DNA from: Lasioglossum baleicum
Lineage: Eukaryota; Arthropoda; Insecta; Hymenoptera; Halictidae
Assembly: GCF_051020765.1 (NCBI RefSeq)
Contig: NW_027469104.1
Coordinates: forward strand, 124,001-188,000
Length of the DNA: 64,000 nucleotides
Reading direction: 5' to 3'
Below, one piece after another: positions 1 through 12,114 of the stretch. The position numbers and the translations under genes are program-made. How positions within the stretch are numbered: position 1 is the stretch's first letter; every line of letters starts with the position of its first letter. The notes under the pieces are model-generated. The model made no database searches, had not been told where the DNA came from, and saw only the letters and a program-made list of their open reading frames with translations.

Positions 1-56
1 GCGTTATGCGTTATGCGTTATGCGTTATGCGTTATGCGTTATGCGTTATGCGTTAT

Positions 57-231
57 GTGTTATGCGTTGTGCTTTACGGGTTATGCGATATGCGTTATGC
101 GTTATGACTTTTTCATTGAGCGTTATGCGTTATGCGTAATGCGTTATGCATTATGCGTTATGCGTTATGCGTAATGCGTTATGAGTAATGTGTCATGCGT
201 TATGCGTTATGGGTTATGCGTTATGCGATAT
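57..231 (+). repeat. Divergent cassette A, class A1 (copy 1)
   Basis: This is the reference copy: 25 units preceded by eight plain units (1-56). The core is 57-119. Its unit 1 is gtgttat, unit 2 gcgttgt, unit 3 gctttac, unit 4 gggttat, unit 5 gcgatat, units 6-7 plain, unit 8 gactttt (106-112) and unit 9 tcattga (113-119). The class A tail follows: gcgtaat at 134 and 169, gcattat at 148, gagtaat at 183, gtgtcat at 190, gggttat at 211 and gcgatat at 225. Class A1 means that plain units follow the final gcgatat. No function is evident. Confidence 0.95.
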
Positions 232-2254
232 GCGTTATGCGTTATGCGTTATGCGTTATGCGTTATGCGTTATGCGTTATGCGTTATGCGTTATGCGTTA
301 TGCGTTATGCGTTATGCGTTATGCGTTATGCGTTATGCGTTATGCGTTATGCGTTATGCGTTATGCGTTATGCGTTATGCGTTATGCGTTATGCGTTATG
401 CGTTATGCGTTATGCGTTATGCGTTATGCGTTATGCGTTATGCGTTATGCGTTATGCGATATGCGTCATTCGTTATGCGTTATCCGTTATGCGTTATGCG
501 TTATGCGTTATGCGTTATGCGTTATCCGTTATGCGTTATGCGTTATGCGTTATGCGTTATTCGTTAAGCGTTATGCGTTATGCGATATGCGTCATTCGTT
601 ATGCGTTATGCGTTATGCGTTATGCGATATGCGTCATGCGTCATTCGTTATGCGTTATGCGTTATGCGTTATGCGTTATGCGTTATGCGTTATGCGTTAT
701 GCGTTATGCGTTATGCGTTATGCGTTATTCGTTAAGCGTTATGCGTTATGCGTTATTCGTTAAGCGTTATGCGTTATGCGTTATGCATTTTGCGTTATGC
801 GTTATGCGTTATCCGTTATGCGTTATGCGTTATGCGTTATGCGTTATGCGTTATGCGTTATGCGTTATGCGTTATGCATTTTGCGTTATGCGTTATGCGT
901 TATCCGTTATGCGTTATGCGTTATGCGTTATGCGTTATGCGTTATGCGTTATGCGTTATGCGTTATGCGTTATGCGTTATGCGTTATGCGTTATGCGTTA
1001 TGCGTTATGCGTTATGCGTTATGCGTTATGCGTTATGCGTTATGCGTTATGCGTTATGCGTTATGCGTTATGCGTTATGCGTTATGCGTTATGCGTTATG
1101 CGTTATCCGTTATGCGTTATGCGTTATGCGTTATGCGTTATGCGTTATGCGTTATTCGTTAAGCGTTATGCGTTAAGCGATATGCGTCATTCGTTATGCG
1201 TTATGCGTTATGCGTTATGCGATATGCGTCATTCGTTATGCGTTATCCGTTATGCGTTATGCGTTATGCGTTATGCGTTATGCGTTATGCGTTATGCGTT
1301 ATGCGTTATGCGTTATGCGTTACGCGTTATGCGTTATGCGTTATGCGTTATCCGTTATGCGTTACGCGTTATGCGTTATGCGTTATGCGTTATGCGTTAT
1401 GCGTCATGCGTTATCCGTTATGCGTTATGCGTTATGCGTTATGCGTTATGCGTTATGCGTTATGCGTTATGCGTTATGCGTTATGCGTTATGCGTTATGC
1501 GTTATGCGTTATGCGTTATGCGTTATGCGTTATGCGTTATGCGTTATGCGTTATGCGTTATGCGTTATGCGTTATGCGTTATGCGTTATGCGTTATGCGT
1601 TATGCGTTATGCGTTATGCGTTATGCGTTATGCGTTATGCGTTATGCGTTATGCGTTATCCGTTATGCGTTATGCGTTATGCGTTATGCGTTATGCGTTA
1701 TGCGTTATTCGTTAAGCGTTATGCGTTAAGCGATATGCGTCATTCGTTATGCGTTATGCGTTATGCGTTATGCGATATGCGTCATTCGTTATGCGTTATC
1801 CGTTATGCGTTATGCGTTATGCGTTATGCGTTATGCGTTATTCGTTAAGCGTTATGCGTTATGCGATATGCGTCATTCGTTATGCGTTATGCGTTATGCG
1901 TTATGCGTTATGCGTTATGCGTTATGCGTTATGCGTTATTCGTTAAGCGTTATGCGTTATGCGATATGCGTCATTCGTTATGCGTTATGCGTTATGCGTT
2001 ATGCGATATGCGTCATTCGTTATGCGTTATGCGTTATGCGTTATGCGTTATGCGTTATGCGTTATGCGTTATGCGTTATGCGTTATGCGTTATGCGTTAT
2101 TCGTTAATCGTTATGCGTTATGCGTTATTCGTTAAGCGTTATGCGTTATGCGTTATGCATTTTGCGTTATGCGTTATGCGTTATCCGTTATGCGTTATGC
2201 GTTATGCGTTATGCGTTATGCGTTATGCGTTATGCGTTATGCGTTATGCGTTAT
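232..2254 (+). repeat. Inter-cassette satellite block with orphan gcatttt landmarks
   Basis: A run of plain units leads into double triads (gcgatat, gcgtcat, tcgttat) and tcgttaa units. Two gcatttt landmarks at 785-791 and 876-882 lie exactly 13 units apart, and each has a ccgttat 28 bp later (813, 904). Elsewhere gcatttt precedes a divergent core by a short distance, but neither of these does. A core-less D module lies at 1317-1421. A tcgttaa followed by tcgttat at 2101 marks the approach to the next A1 cassette; the same pair occurs at 6140 and 15811. No gene is visible. Confidence 0.9.
1317..1421 (+). repeat. D module, partial (no gctttat)
   Basis: gcgttac units at 1317 and 1359 flank a ccgttat at 1352, and gcgtcat (1401) and ccgttat (1415) follow. 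This is the left part of the D module seen at 2710, 6993, 9071, 12381, 32829, 33927 and 41309, but no gcgttac-gctttat pair follows. Confidence 0.85.
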
Positions 2255-2429
2255 GTGTTATGCGTTGTGCTTTACGGGTTATGCGATATGCGTTATGCGT
2301 TATGACTTTTTCATTGCGCGTTATGCGTTATGCGTAATGCGTTATGCATTATGCGTTATGCGTTATGCGTAATGCGTTATGAGTAATGTGTCATGCGTTA
2401 TGCGTTATGGGTTATGCGTTATGCGATAT
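2255..2429 (+). repeat. Divergent cassette A1 (copy 2)
   Basis: Core at 2255-2317 with a full A tail. It differs from all other copies at the ninth core unit, which is tcattgc (2311-2317) instead of tcattga. A gcatttt landmark precedes it at 2157. Confidence 0.93.
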
Positions 2430-2709
2430 GCGTTATGCGTTATGCGTTATGCGTTATGCGTTATGCGTTATGCGTTATGCGTTATGCGTTATGCGTTATG
2501 CGTTATGCGTTATGCGTTATGCGTTATGCGTTATGCGTTATGCGTTATGCGTTATGCGTTATGCGTTATGCGTTATGCGTTATGCGTTATGCGTTATGCG
2601 TTATGCGTTATGCGTTATGCGATATGCGTCATTCGTTATGCGTTATCCGTTATGCGTTATGCGTTATGCGTTATGCGTTATGCGTTATGCGTTATGCGTT
2701 ATGCGTTAT

Positions 2710-2884
2710 GCGTTACGCGTTATGCGTTATGCGTTATGCGTTATCCGTTATGCGTTACGCGTTATGCGTTATGCGTTATGCGTTATGCGTTATGCGTCAT
2801 GCGTTATCCGTTATGCGTTATGCGTTATGCGTTATGCGTTATGCGTTATGCGTTATGCGTTATGCGTTATGCGTTACGCTTTAT
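2710..2884 (+). repeat. D module
   Basis: It begins with gcgttac at 2710, contains a second gcgttac before the gcgtcat-ccgttat step, and ends with gcgttac (2871) followed by gctttat (2878-2884). It sits just upstream of a class C cassette, as at 9071 and 12381. Confidence 0.85.
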
Positions 2885-2961
2885 GCGTTATGCGTTATGC
2901 GTTATGCGTTATGCGTTATGCGTTATGCGTTATGCGTTATGCGTTATGCGTTATGCGTTAT

Positions 2962-3087
2962 GTGTTATGCGTTGTGCTTTACGGGTTATGCGATATGCGT
3001 TATGCGTTATGACTTTTTCATTGAGCGTTATGCGTTGTGCGATATGCGTTATGCGTTATGCGTTATGCGTTATGCGTTATGCGATAT
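2962..3087 (+). repeat. Divergent cassette C (copy 1)
   Basis: The standard nine-unit core (2962-3024) is followed by one plain unit, gcgttgt (3032), gcgatat (3039), five plain units and gcgatat (3081). There is no gagtaat tail and no gcatttt upstream. An isolated gcattat lies 231 bp after gactttt (3242); the C copies at 9379 and 12682 have one at the same place (9610) or one unit closer (12906). Confidence 0.92.
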
Positions 3088-4536
3088 GCGTTATGCGTTA
3101 TGCGTTATGCGTTATGCGTTATGCGTTATGCGTTATGCGTTATGCGTTATGCGTTATGCGTTATGCGTTATGCGTTATGCGTTATGCGTTATGCGTTATG
3201 CGTTATGCGTTATGCGTTATGCGTTATGCGTTATGCGTTATGCATTATGCGTTATGCGTTATGCGTTATGCGTTATGCGTTATGCGTTATGCGTTATGCG
3301 TTATGCGTTATGCGTTATGCGTTATGCGTTATGCGTTATGCGTTATGCGTTATGCGTTATGCGTTATGCGTTATGCGTTATGCGTTATGCGTTATGCGTT
3401 ATGCGTTATGCGTTATGCGTTATGCGTTATGCGTTATGCGTTATGCGTTATCCGTTATGCGTTATGCGTTATGCGTTATGCGTTATGCGTTATGCGTTAT
3501 GCGTTATTCGTTAAGCGTTATGCGTTAAGCGATATGCGTCATTCGTTATGCGTTATGCGTTATGCGTTATGCGATATGCGTCATTCGTTATGCGTTATCC
3601 GTTATGCGTTATGCGTTATGCGTTATGCGTTATTCGTTAAGCGTTATGCGTTATGCGATATGCGTCATTCGTTATGCGTTATGCGTTATGCGTTATGCGT
3701 TATGCGTTATGCGTTATGCGTTATGCGTTATGCGTTATGCGTTATGCGTTATGCGTTATGCGTTATGCGTTATGCGTTATGCGTTATGCGTTATGCGTTA
3801 TGCGTTATGCGTTATGCGTTATGCGTTATGCGTTATGCGCTATGCGTTATGCGTTATGCGTTATGCGATATGCGTCATGCGTTAAGCGTTATGCGTTATG
3901 CGTTATGCGTTATGCGTCATGCGTTATCCGTTATGCGTTATCCGTTATGCGTTATGCGTTATGCGTTATGCGTTATGCGTTATGCGTTATGCGTTATTCG
4001 TTAAGCGTTATGCGTTAAGCGATATGCGTCATTCGTTATGCGTTATGCGTTATGCGATATGCGTTATTCGTTATGCGTTATCCGTTATGCGTTATGCGTT
4101 ATGCGTTATGCGTTATGCGTTATTCGTTAAGCGTTATGCGTTATGCGATATGCGTCATTCGTTATGCGTTATGCGTTATGCGTTATGCGATATGCGTCAT
4201 TCGTTATGCGTTATGCGTTATGCGTTATGCGTTATGCGTTATGCGTTATTCGTTAAGCGTTATGCGTTATGCGTTATGCGTTATGCGTTATGCGTTATGC
4301 GTTATGCGTTATGCGTTATGCGTTATTCGTTAAGCGTTATGCGTTATGCGATATGCGTCATTCGTTATGCGTTATGCGTTATGCGATATGCGTCATTCGT
4401 TATGCGTTATGCGTTATGCGTTATGCGTTATGCGTTATGCGTTATGCGTTATGCGTTATGCGTTATTCGTTAAGCGTTATGCGTTATGCGTTATGCATTT
4501 TGCGTTATGCGTTATGCGTTATCCGTTATACGTTAT

Positions 4537-4711
4537 GTGTTATGCGTTGTGCTTTACGGGTTATGCGATATGCGTTATGCGTTATGACTTTTTCATTGAG
4601 CGTTATGCGTTATGCGTAATGCGTTATGCATTATGCGTTATGCGTTATGCGTAATGCGTTATGAGTAATGTGTCATGCGTTATGCGTTATGGGTTATGCG
4701 TTATGCGATAT
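4537..4711 (+). repeat. Divergent cassette A2a (copy 1)
   Basis: Full A cassette with gactttt at 4586. Two diagnostic variants define A2a: acgttat directly before the core's gtgttat, and a gggttat three plain units after the final gcgatat (4733). gcatttt lies at 4494. Confidence 0.93.
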
Positions 4712-6293
4712 GCGTTATGCGTTATGCGTTATGGGTTATGCGTTATGCGTTATGCGTTATGCGTTATGCGTTATGCGTTATGCGTTATGCGTTATGCGTT
4801 ATGCGTTATGCGTTATGCGTTATGCGTTATGCGTTATGCGTTATGCGTTATGCGTTATCCGTTATGCGTTATGCGTTATGCGTTATGCGTTATGCGTTAT
4901 GCGTTATGCGTTATTCGTTAAGCGTTATGCGTTAAGCGATATGCGTCATTCGTTATGCGTTATGCGTTATGCGTTATGCGATATGCGTCATTCGTTATGC
5001 GTTATCCGTTATGCGTTATGCGTTATGCGTTATGCGTTATTCGTTAAGCGTTATGCGTTATGCGATATGCGTCATTCGTTATGCGTTATGCGTTATGCGT
5101 TATGCGTTATGCGTTATGCGTTATGCGTTATGCGTTATGCGTTATGCGTTATGCGTTATGCGTTATGCGTTATGCGTTATGCGTTATGCGTTATGCGTTA
5201 TGCGTTATGCGCTATGCGTTATGCGTTATGCGTTATGCGATATGCGTCATGCGTTAAGCGTTATGCGTTATGCGTTATGCGTTATGCGTCATGCGTTATC
5301 CGTTATGCGTTATCCGTTATGCGTTATGCGTTATGCGTTATGCGTTATGCGTTATGCGTTATTCGTTAAGCGTTATGCGTTAAGCGATATGCGTCATTCG
5401 TTATGCGTTATGCGTTATGCGATATGCGTCATTCGTTATGCGTTATCCGTTATGCGTTATGCGTTATGCGTTATGCGTTATTCGTTAAGCGTTATGCGTT
5501 ATGCGATATGCGTCATTCGTTATGCGTTATGCGTTATGCGTTATGCGATATGCGTCATTCGTTATGCGTTATGCGTTATGCGTTATGCGTTATGCGTTAT
5601 TCGTTAAGCGTTATGCGTTATGCGTTATGCGTTATGCGTTATGCGTTATGCGTTATGCGTTATGCGTTATGGGTTATGCGTTATGCGTTATGCGTTATGC
5701 GTTATGCGTTATGCGTTATGCGTTATTCGTTAAGCGTTATGCGTTATGCGTTATGCGTTATGCGTTATGGGTTATGCGTTATGCGTTATGCGTTATGCGT
5801 TATGCGTTATGGGTTATGCGTTATGCGTTATGCGTTATGCGTTATGCGTTATGCGCTATGCGTTATGCGTTATGCGTTATGCGATATGCGTCATGCGTTA
5901 TGCGTTATGCGTTATGCGTTATGCGTTATGCGTTATCCGTTATGCGTTATGCGTTATGCGTTATGCGTTATGCGTTATGCGTTATTCGTTAAGCGTTATG
6001 CGTTAAGCGATATGCGTCATTCGTTATGCGTTATGCGTTATGCGTTATGCGATATGCGTCATTCGTTATGCGTTATCCGTTATGCGTTATGCGTTATGCG
6101 TTATGCGTTATGCGTTATGCGTTATGCGTTATGCGTTATTCGTTAATCGTTATGCGTTATGCGTTATTCGTTAAGCGTTATGCGTTATGCGTTATGCATT
6201 TTGCGTTATGCGTTATGCGTTATCCGTTATGCGTTATGCGTTATGCGTTATGCGTTATGCGTTATGCGTTATGCGTTATGCGTTATGCGTTAT

Positions 6294-6468
6294 GTGTTAT
6301 GCGTTGTGCTTTACGGGTTATGCGATATGCGTTATGCGTTATGACTTTTTCATTGAGCGTTATGCGTTATGCGTAATGCGTTATGCATTATGCGTTATGC
6401 GTTATGCGTAATGCGTTATGAGTAATGTGTCATGCGTTATGCGTTATGGGTTATGCGTTATGCGATAT
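6294..6468 (+). repeat. Divergent cassette A1 (copy 3)
   Basis: gactttt at 6343; plain units follow the final gcgatat. It is preceded by gcatttt (6194) and by the tcgttaa-tcgttat pair at 6140, shared with the A1 copies at 2304 and 16014. Confidence 0.93.
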
Positions 6469-6992
6469 GCGTTATGCGTTATGCGTTATGCGTTATGCGT
6501 TATGCGTTATGCGTTATGCGTTATGCGTTATGCGTTATGCGTTATGCGTTATGCGTTATGCGTTATGCGTTATGCGTTATGCGTTATGCGTTATGCGTTA
6601 TGCGTTATGCGTTATGCGTTATGCGTTATGCGTTATGCGTTATGCGTTATGCGTTATGCGTTATGCGTTTGCGTTATGCGTTATGCGTTATGCGTTATGC
6701 GTTATGCGTTACTCGTTATGCGTTATGCGTTATGCGTTATGCGTTATGCGTTATGCGTTATGCGTTATGCGTTATGCGTTATGCGTTATGCGTTATCCGT
6801 TATGCGTTATGCGTTATGCGTTATGCGTTATGCGTTATTCGTTAAGCGTTATGCGTTAAGCGATATGCGTCATTCGTTATGCGTTATGCGTTATGCGTTA
6901 TGCGTTATGCGATATGCGTCATTCGTTATGCGTTATCCGTTATGCGTTATGCGTTATGCGTTATGCGTTGTGCGTTATGCGTTATGCGTTAT

Positions 6993-7195
6993 GCGTTACG
7001 CGTTATGCGTTATGCGTTATGCGTTATCCGTTATGCGTTACGCGTTATGCGTTATGCGTTATGCGTTATGCGTTATGCGTCATGCGTTATCCGTTATGCG
7101 TTATGCGTTATGCGTTATGCGTTATGCGTTATGCGTTATGCGTTATGCGTTATGCGTTATGCGTTATGCGTTATGCGTTATGCGTTACGCTTTAT
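6993..7195 (+). repeat. D module with adjacent private gcgttgt
   Basis: It runs from gcgttac at 6993 to gctttat at 7189-7195. A gcgttgt at 6965 lies just before it; apart from this one, gcgttgt was seen only inside cores and class C tails. The gctttat recurs at +3296 (10485), as do the ccgttat at 7434 and the units that follow, so the region from about 7189 to 8552 is duplicated at about 10485-11848. Confidence 0.83.
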
Positions 7196-8335
7196 GCGTT
7201 ATGCGTTATGCGTTATGCGTTATGCGTTATGCGTTATGCGTTATGCGCTATGCGTTATGCGTTATGCGTTATGCGTTATGCGTTATGCGTTATGCGTTAT
7301 GCGTTATGCGTTATGCGTTATGCGTTATGCGTTATGCGTTATGCGTTATGCGTTATGCGTTATGCGTTATGCGTTATGCGTTATGCGTTATGCGTTATGC
7401 GTTATGCGTTATGCGTTATGCGTTATGCGTTATCCGTTATGCGTTATGCGTTATGCGTTATGCGTTATGCGTTATGCGTTATTCGTTAAGCGTTATGCGT
7501 TAAGCGATATGCGTCATTCGTTATGCGTTATGCGTTATGCGTTATGCGATATGCGTCATTCGTTATGCGTTATCCGTTATGCGTTATGCGTTATGCGTTA
7601 TGCGTTATGCGTTATTCGTTAAGCGTTATGCGTTATGCGATATGCGTCATTCGTTATGCGTTATGCGTTATGCGTTATGCGTTATGCGTTATGCGTTATG
7701 CGTTATGCGTTATGCGTTATTCGTTAAGCGTTATGCGTTATGCGATATGCGTCATTCGTTATGCGTTATGCGTTATGCGTTATGCGATATGCGTCATTCG
7801 TTATGCGTTATGCGTTATGCGTTATGCGTTATGCGTTATGCGTTATGCGTTATGCGTTATGCGTTATGCGTTATGCGTTTGCGTTATGCGTTATGCGTTA
7901 TGCGTTATGCGTTATGCGTTATGCGTTATGCGTTATGGGTTATGGGTTATGCGTTATGCGTTATGCGTCATGCGTTATCCGTTATGCGTTATCCGTTATG
8001 CGTTATGCGTTATGCGTTATGCGTTATGCGTTATGCGTTATGCGTTATTCGTTAAGCGTTATGCGTTATGCGATATGCGTCATTCGTTATGCGTTATGCG
8101 TTATGCGTTATGCGATATGCGTCATTCGTTATGCGTTATGCGTTATGCGTTATGCGTTATGCGTTATGCGTTATGCGTTATGCGTTATGCGTTATGCGTT
8201 ATGCGTTATGCGTTATTCGTTAAGCGTTATGCGTTATGCGTTATTCGTTAAGCATTATGCGTTATGCGTTATGCATTTTGCGTTATGCGTTACGCGTTAT
8301 GCGTTATGCGTTATGCGTTATGCGTTATGCGTTAT

Positions 8336-8552
8336 GCGTTAAGCATTATACGTTATTCGTTATGCGTTATGTGTTATGCGTTATGCGTTATGTGTTATGC
8401 GTTGTGCTTTACGGGTTATGCGATATGCGTTATGCGTTATGACTTTTTCATTGAGCGATATGCGTTATACGTTATGCGATATGCGTTATTCGTTATGCGT
8501 TATGCGTTATGCGTTATGCGTTATCCGTTATCCGTTATGCGTTACGCGAAAT
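8336..8552 (+). repeat. Divergent cassette B1 (copy 1)
   Basis: 31 units. The left arm starts with gcgttaa (8336), then gcattat, acgttat, tcgttat and an extra gtgttat (8371). The core is 8392-8454. The right arm has gcgatat (8455), acgttat (8469), gcgatat (8476), tcgttat (8490), two ccgttat (8525, 8532), gcgttac (8539) and gcgaaat (8546-8552). The B1 class has tcgttat after acgttat in the left arm and gcgaaat at +105 from gactttt. Confidence 0.93.
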
Positions 8553-8622
8553 GCGTTATGCGTTATGCGTTATGCGTTATGCGTTATGCGTTATGCGTTA
8601 TGCGTTATGCGTTATGCGTTAT

Positions 8623-8797
8623 GTGTTATGCGTTGTGCTTTACGGGTTATGCGATATGCGTTATGCGTTATGACTTTTTCATTGAGCGTTATGCGTTATG
8701 CGTAATGCGTTATGCATTATGCGTTATGCGTTATGCGTAATGCGTTATGAGTAATGTGTCATGCGTTATGCGTTATGGGTTATGCGTTATGCGATAT
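8623..8797 (+). repeat. Divergent cassette A1 (copy 4)
   Basis: gactttt at 8672, only 231 bp after the B1 gactttt at 8441. No gcatttt landmark lies between the two. The same close B1-A1 pair recurs at 11737/11989 (252 bp, three units more). Confidence 0.93.
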
Positions 8798-9070
8798 GCG
8801 TTATGCGTTATGCGTTATGCGTTATGCGTTATGCGTTATGCGTTATGCGTTATGCGTTATGCGTTATGCGTTATGCGTTATGCGTTATGCGTTATGCGTT
8901 ATGCGTTATGCGTTATGCGTTATGCGTTATGCGTTATGCGTTATGCGTTATGCGTTATGCGTTATGCGTTATGCGTTATGCGTTATGCGATATGCGTCAT
9001 TCGTTATGCGTTATCCGTTATGCGTTATGCGTTATGCGTTATGCGTTATGCGTTATGCGTTATGCGTTAT

Positions 9071-9252
9071 GCGTTACGCGTTATGCGTTATGCGTTATGC
9101 GTTATCCGTTATGCGTTACGCGTTATGCGTTATGCGTTATGCGTTATGCGTTATGCGTCATGCGTTATCCGTTATGCGTTATGCGTTATGCGTTATGCGT
9201 TATGCGTTATGCGTTATGCGTTATGCGTTATGCGTTATGCGTTACGCTTTAT
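9071..9252 (+). repeat. D module
   Basis: From gcgttac at 9071 to gctttat at 9246-9252. It precedes a class C cassette by about 80 bp, as at 2710 and 12381. Confidence 0.85.
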
Positions 9253-9329
9253 GCGTTATGCGTTATGCGTTATGCGTTATGCGTTATGCGTTATGCGTTA
9301 TGCGTTATGCGTTATGCGTTATGCGTTAT

Positions 9330-9455
9330 GTGTTATGCGTTGTGCTTTACGGGTTATGCGATATGCGTTATGCGTTATGACTTTTTCATTGAGCGTTATG
9401 CGTTGTGCGATATGCGTTATGCGTTATGCGTTATGCGTTATGCGTTATGCGATAT
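9330..9455 (+). repeat. Divergent cassette C (copy 2)
   Basis: gactttt at 9379 and the closing gcgatat at 9449-9455. Its isolated gcattat is at 9610. Offset to the first C copy is 6368, the same as between their A1 neighbours. Confidence 0.92.
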
Positions 9456-10477
9456 GCGTTATGCGTTATGCGTTATGCGTTATGCGTTATGCGTTATGCG
9501 TTATGCGTTATGCGTTATGCGTTATGCGTTATGCGTTATGCGTTATGCGTTATGCGTTATGCGTTATGCGTTATGCGTTATGCGTTATGCGTTATGCGTT
9601 ATGCGTTATGCATTATGCGTTATGCGTTATGCGTTATGCGTTATGCGTTATGCGTTATGCGTTATGCGTTATGCGTTATGCGTTATGCGTTATGCGTTAT
9701 GCGTTATGCGTTATGCGTTATGCGTTATGCGTTATGCGTTATGCGTTATGCGTTATGCGTTATGCGTTATGCGTTATGCGTTATGCGTTATGCGTTATGC
9801 GTTATGCGTTATGCGTTATGCGTTATGCGTTATCCGTTATGCGTTATGCGTTATGCGTTATGCGTTATGCGTTATGCGTTATGCGTTATTCGTTAAGCGT
9901 TATGCGTTAAGCGATATGCGTCATTCGTTATGCGTTATGCGTTATGCGTTATGCGATATGCGTCATTCGTTATGCGTTATCCGTTATGCGTTATGCGTTA
10001 TGCGTTATGCGTTATGCGTTATTCGTTAAGCGTTATGCGTTATGCGATATGCGTCATTCGTTATGCGTTATGCGTTATGCGTTATGCGTTATGCGTTATG
10101 CGTTATGCGTTATGCGTTATGCGTTATGCGTTATGCGTTATGCGTTATGCGTTATGCGTTATGCGTTATGCGTTATGCGTTATGCGTTATGCGTTATGCG
10201 TTATGCGTTATGCGTTATGCGTTATGCGTTATGCGTTATGCGTTATGCGTTATGCGCTATGCGTTATGCGTTATGCGTTATGCGATATGCGTCATGCGTT
10301 AAGCGTTATGCGTTATGCGTTATGCGTTATGCGTCATGCGTTATCCGTTATGCGTTATCCGTTATGCGTTATGCGTTATGCGTTATGCGTTATCCGTTAT
10401 GCGTTATGCGTTATGCGTTATGCGTTATGCGTTATGCGTTATGCGTTATGCGTTATGCGTTATGCGTTATGCGTTAT

Positions 10478-10491
10478 GCGTTACGCTTTAT
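10478..10491 (+). repeat. Isolated gcgttac-gctttat pair (D module right end)
   Basis: gcgttac (10478) and gctttat (10485) occur here without the left part of the D module. They match 7182-7195 at offset 3296, so this is the truncated left edge region of that duplication. Confidence 0.8.
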
Positions 10492-11631
10492 GCGTTATGC
10501 GTTATGCGTTATGCGTTATGCGTTATGCGTTATGCGCTATGCGTTATGCGTTATGCGTTATGCGTTATGCGTTATGCGTTATGCGTTATGCGTTATGCGT
10601 TATGCGTTATGCGTTATGCGTTATGCGTTATGCGTTATGCGTTATGCGTTATGCGTTATGCGTTATGCGTTATGCGTTATGCGTTATGCGTTATGCGTTA
10701 TGCGTTATGCGTTATGCGTTATGCGTTATCCGTTATGCGTTATGCGTTATGCGTTATGCGTTATGCGTTATGCGTTATTCGTTAAGCGTTATGCGTTAAG
10801 CGATATGCGTCATTCGTTATGCGTTATGCGTTATGCGTTATGCGATATGCGTCATTCGTTATGCGTTATCCGTTATGCGTTATGCGTTATGCGTTATGCG
10901 TTATGCGTTATTCGTTAAGCGTTATGCGTTATGCGATATGCGTCATTCGTTATGCGTTATGCGTTATGCGTTATGCGTTATGCGTTATGCGTTATGCGTT
11001 ATGCGTTATGCGTTATTCGTTAAGCGTTATGCGTTATGCGATATGCGTCATTCGTTATGCGTTATGCGTTATGCGTTATGCGATATGCGTCATTCGTTAT
11101 GCGTTATGCGTTATGCGTTATGCGTTATGCGTTATGCGTTATGCGTTATGCGTTATGCGTTATGCGTTATGCGTTTGCGTTATGCGTTATGCGTTATGCG
11201 TTATGCGTTATGCGTTATGCGTTATGCGTTATGGGTTATGGGTTATGCGTTATGCGTTATGCGTCATGCGTTATCCGTTATGCGTTATCCGTTATGCGTT
11301 ATGCGTTATGCGTTATGCGTTATGCGTTATGCGTTATGCGTTATTCGTTAAGCGTTATGCGTTATGCGATATGCGTCATTCGTTATGCGTTATGCGTTAT
11401 GCGTTATGCGATATGCGTCATTCGTTATGCGTTATGCGTTATGCGTTATGCGTTATGCGTTATGCGTTATGCGTTATGCGTTATGCGTTATGCGTTATGC
11501 GTTATGCGTTATTCGTTAAGCGTTATGCGTTATGCGTTATTCGTTAAGCATTATGCGTTATGCGTTATGCATTTTGCGTTATGCGTTACGCGTTATGCGT
11601 TATGCGTTATGCGTTATGCGTTATGCGTTAT

Positions 11632-11848
11632 GCGTTAAGCATTATACGTTATTCGTTATGCGTTATGTGTTATGCGTTATGCGTTATGTGTTATGCGTTG
11701 TGCTTTACGGGTTATGCGATATGCGTTATGCGTTATGACTTTTTCATTGAGCGATATGCGTTATACGTTATGCGATATGCGTTATTCGTTATGCGTTATG
11801 CGTTATGCGTTATGCGTTATCCGTTATCCGTTATGCGTTACGCGAAAT
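11632..11848 (+). repeat. Divergent cassette B1 (copy 2)
   Basis: gactttt at 11737; gcgaaat at 11842, +105 as in all B1 copies. The approach carries tcgttaa followed by gcattat (about 11543), shared only with the B1 copies at 8441 and 17189. Confidence 0.93.
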
Positions 11849-11939
11849 GCGTTATGCGTTATGCGTTATGCGTTATGCGTTATGCGTTATGCGTTATGCG
11901 TTATGCGTTATGCGTTATGCGTTATGCGTTATGCGTTAT

Positions 11940-12114
11940 GTGTTATGCGTTGTGCTTTACGGGTTATGCGATATGCGTTATGCGTTATGACTTTTTCATT
12001 GAGCGTTATGCGTTATGCGTAATGCGTTATGCATTATGCGTTATGCGTTATGCGTAATGCGTTATGAGTAATGTGTCATGCGTTATGCGTTATGGGTTAT
12101 GCGTTATGCGATAT
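11940..12114 (+). repeat. Divergent cassette A1 (copy 5)
   Basis: gactttt at 11989; it follows B1 closely and has no gcatttt landmark of its own, like the copy at 8672. Confidence 0.93.

Larger units (their letters stand above)
2255..8552 (+). repeat. HOR-I copy 1: cassettes A1, C, A2a, A1, B1
   Basis: The gactttt units fall at 2304, 3011, 4586, 6343 and 8441 in the order A1-C-A2a-A1-B1. The same order recurs at 11989, 12682, 14264, 16014 and 17189. The first four intervals are nearly equal (707/1575/1757 versus 693/1582/1750), differing by one or two units. The last interval is longer here (2098 versus 1175) because a D module (6993-7195) and two six-base units (6665, 7875) are present. Segments between cassettes are double triads, ccgttat and tcgttaa units and plain runs. 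No gene is visible. Confidence 0.85.
8623..11848 (+). repeat. Shortened HOR-I: cassettes A1, C, B1
   Basis: gactttt units at 8672 (A1), 9379 (C) and 11737 (B1). The A1-to-C interval is 707, identical to 2304-3011. The A2a and A1 cassettes present in the two full HOR-I copies are missing between C and B1. The right half (from gctttat at 10485) matches 7189-8552 at a constant offset of 3296. This looks like a duplication joined to an internal deletion. A six-base unit is at 11171. No gene is visible. Confidence 0.83.

Noticed and set aside
71..113. Promoter-like boxes in the divergent core (tttacg, and a T-rich stretch in gactttt)
   Set aside because: Spacing and sequence do not match a recognisable promoter, and no gene lies downstream.
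1317..1365. ACGCGT palindromes at gcgttac-gcgttat junctions as possible regulatory sites
   Set aside because: They arise automatically from one T-to-C change at the end of a unit and occur wherever gcgttac precedes a unit starting gcg.
181..1715. Repeated Met-Ser-Asn starts after the A-cassette tail (19 copies), which look like a conserved gene start
   Set aside because: They come from the gagtaat and gtgtcat units of the cassette. The downstream frame is plain repeat, and the distance to the first in-frame stop varies widely between copies.
6665..6670. The missing A in six-base units as random sequencing error
   Set aside because: All fourteen are the same change, and corresponding HOR copies keep the same spacing to neighbouring landmarks, so most are inherited. 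Systematic consensus error can only be excluded with reads.
7937..7950. gggttat doublets resembling plant-type telomere repeats
   Set aside because: Only one or two units occur at a time, always embedded in gcgttat. A single substitution in the monomer explains them.
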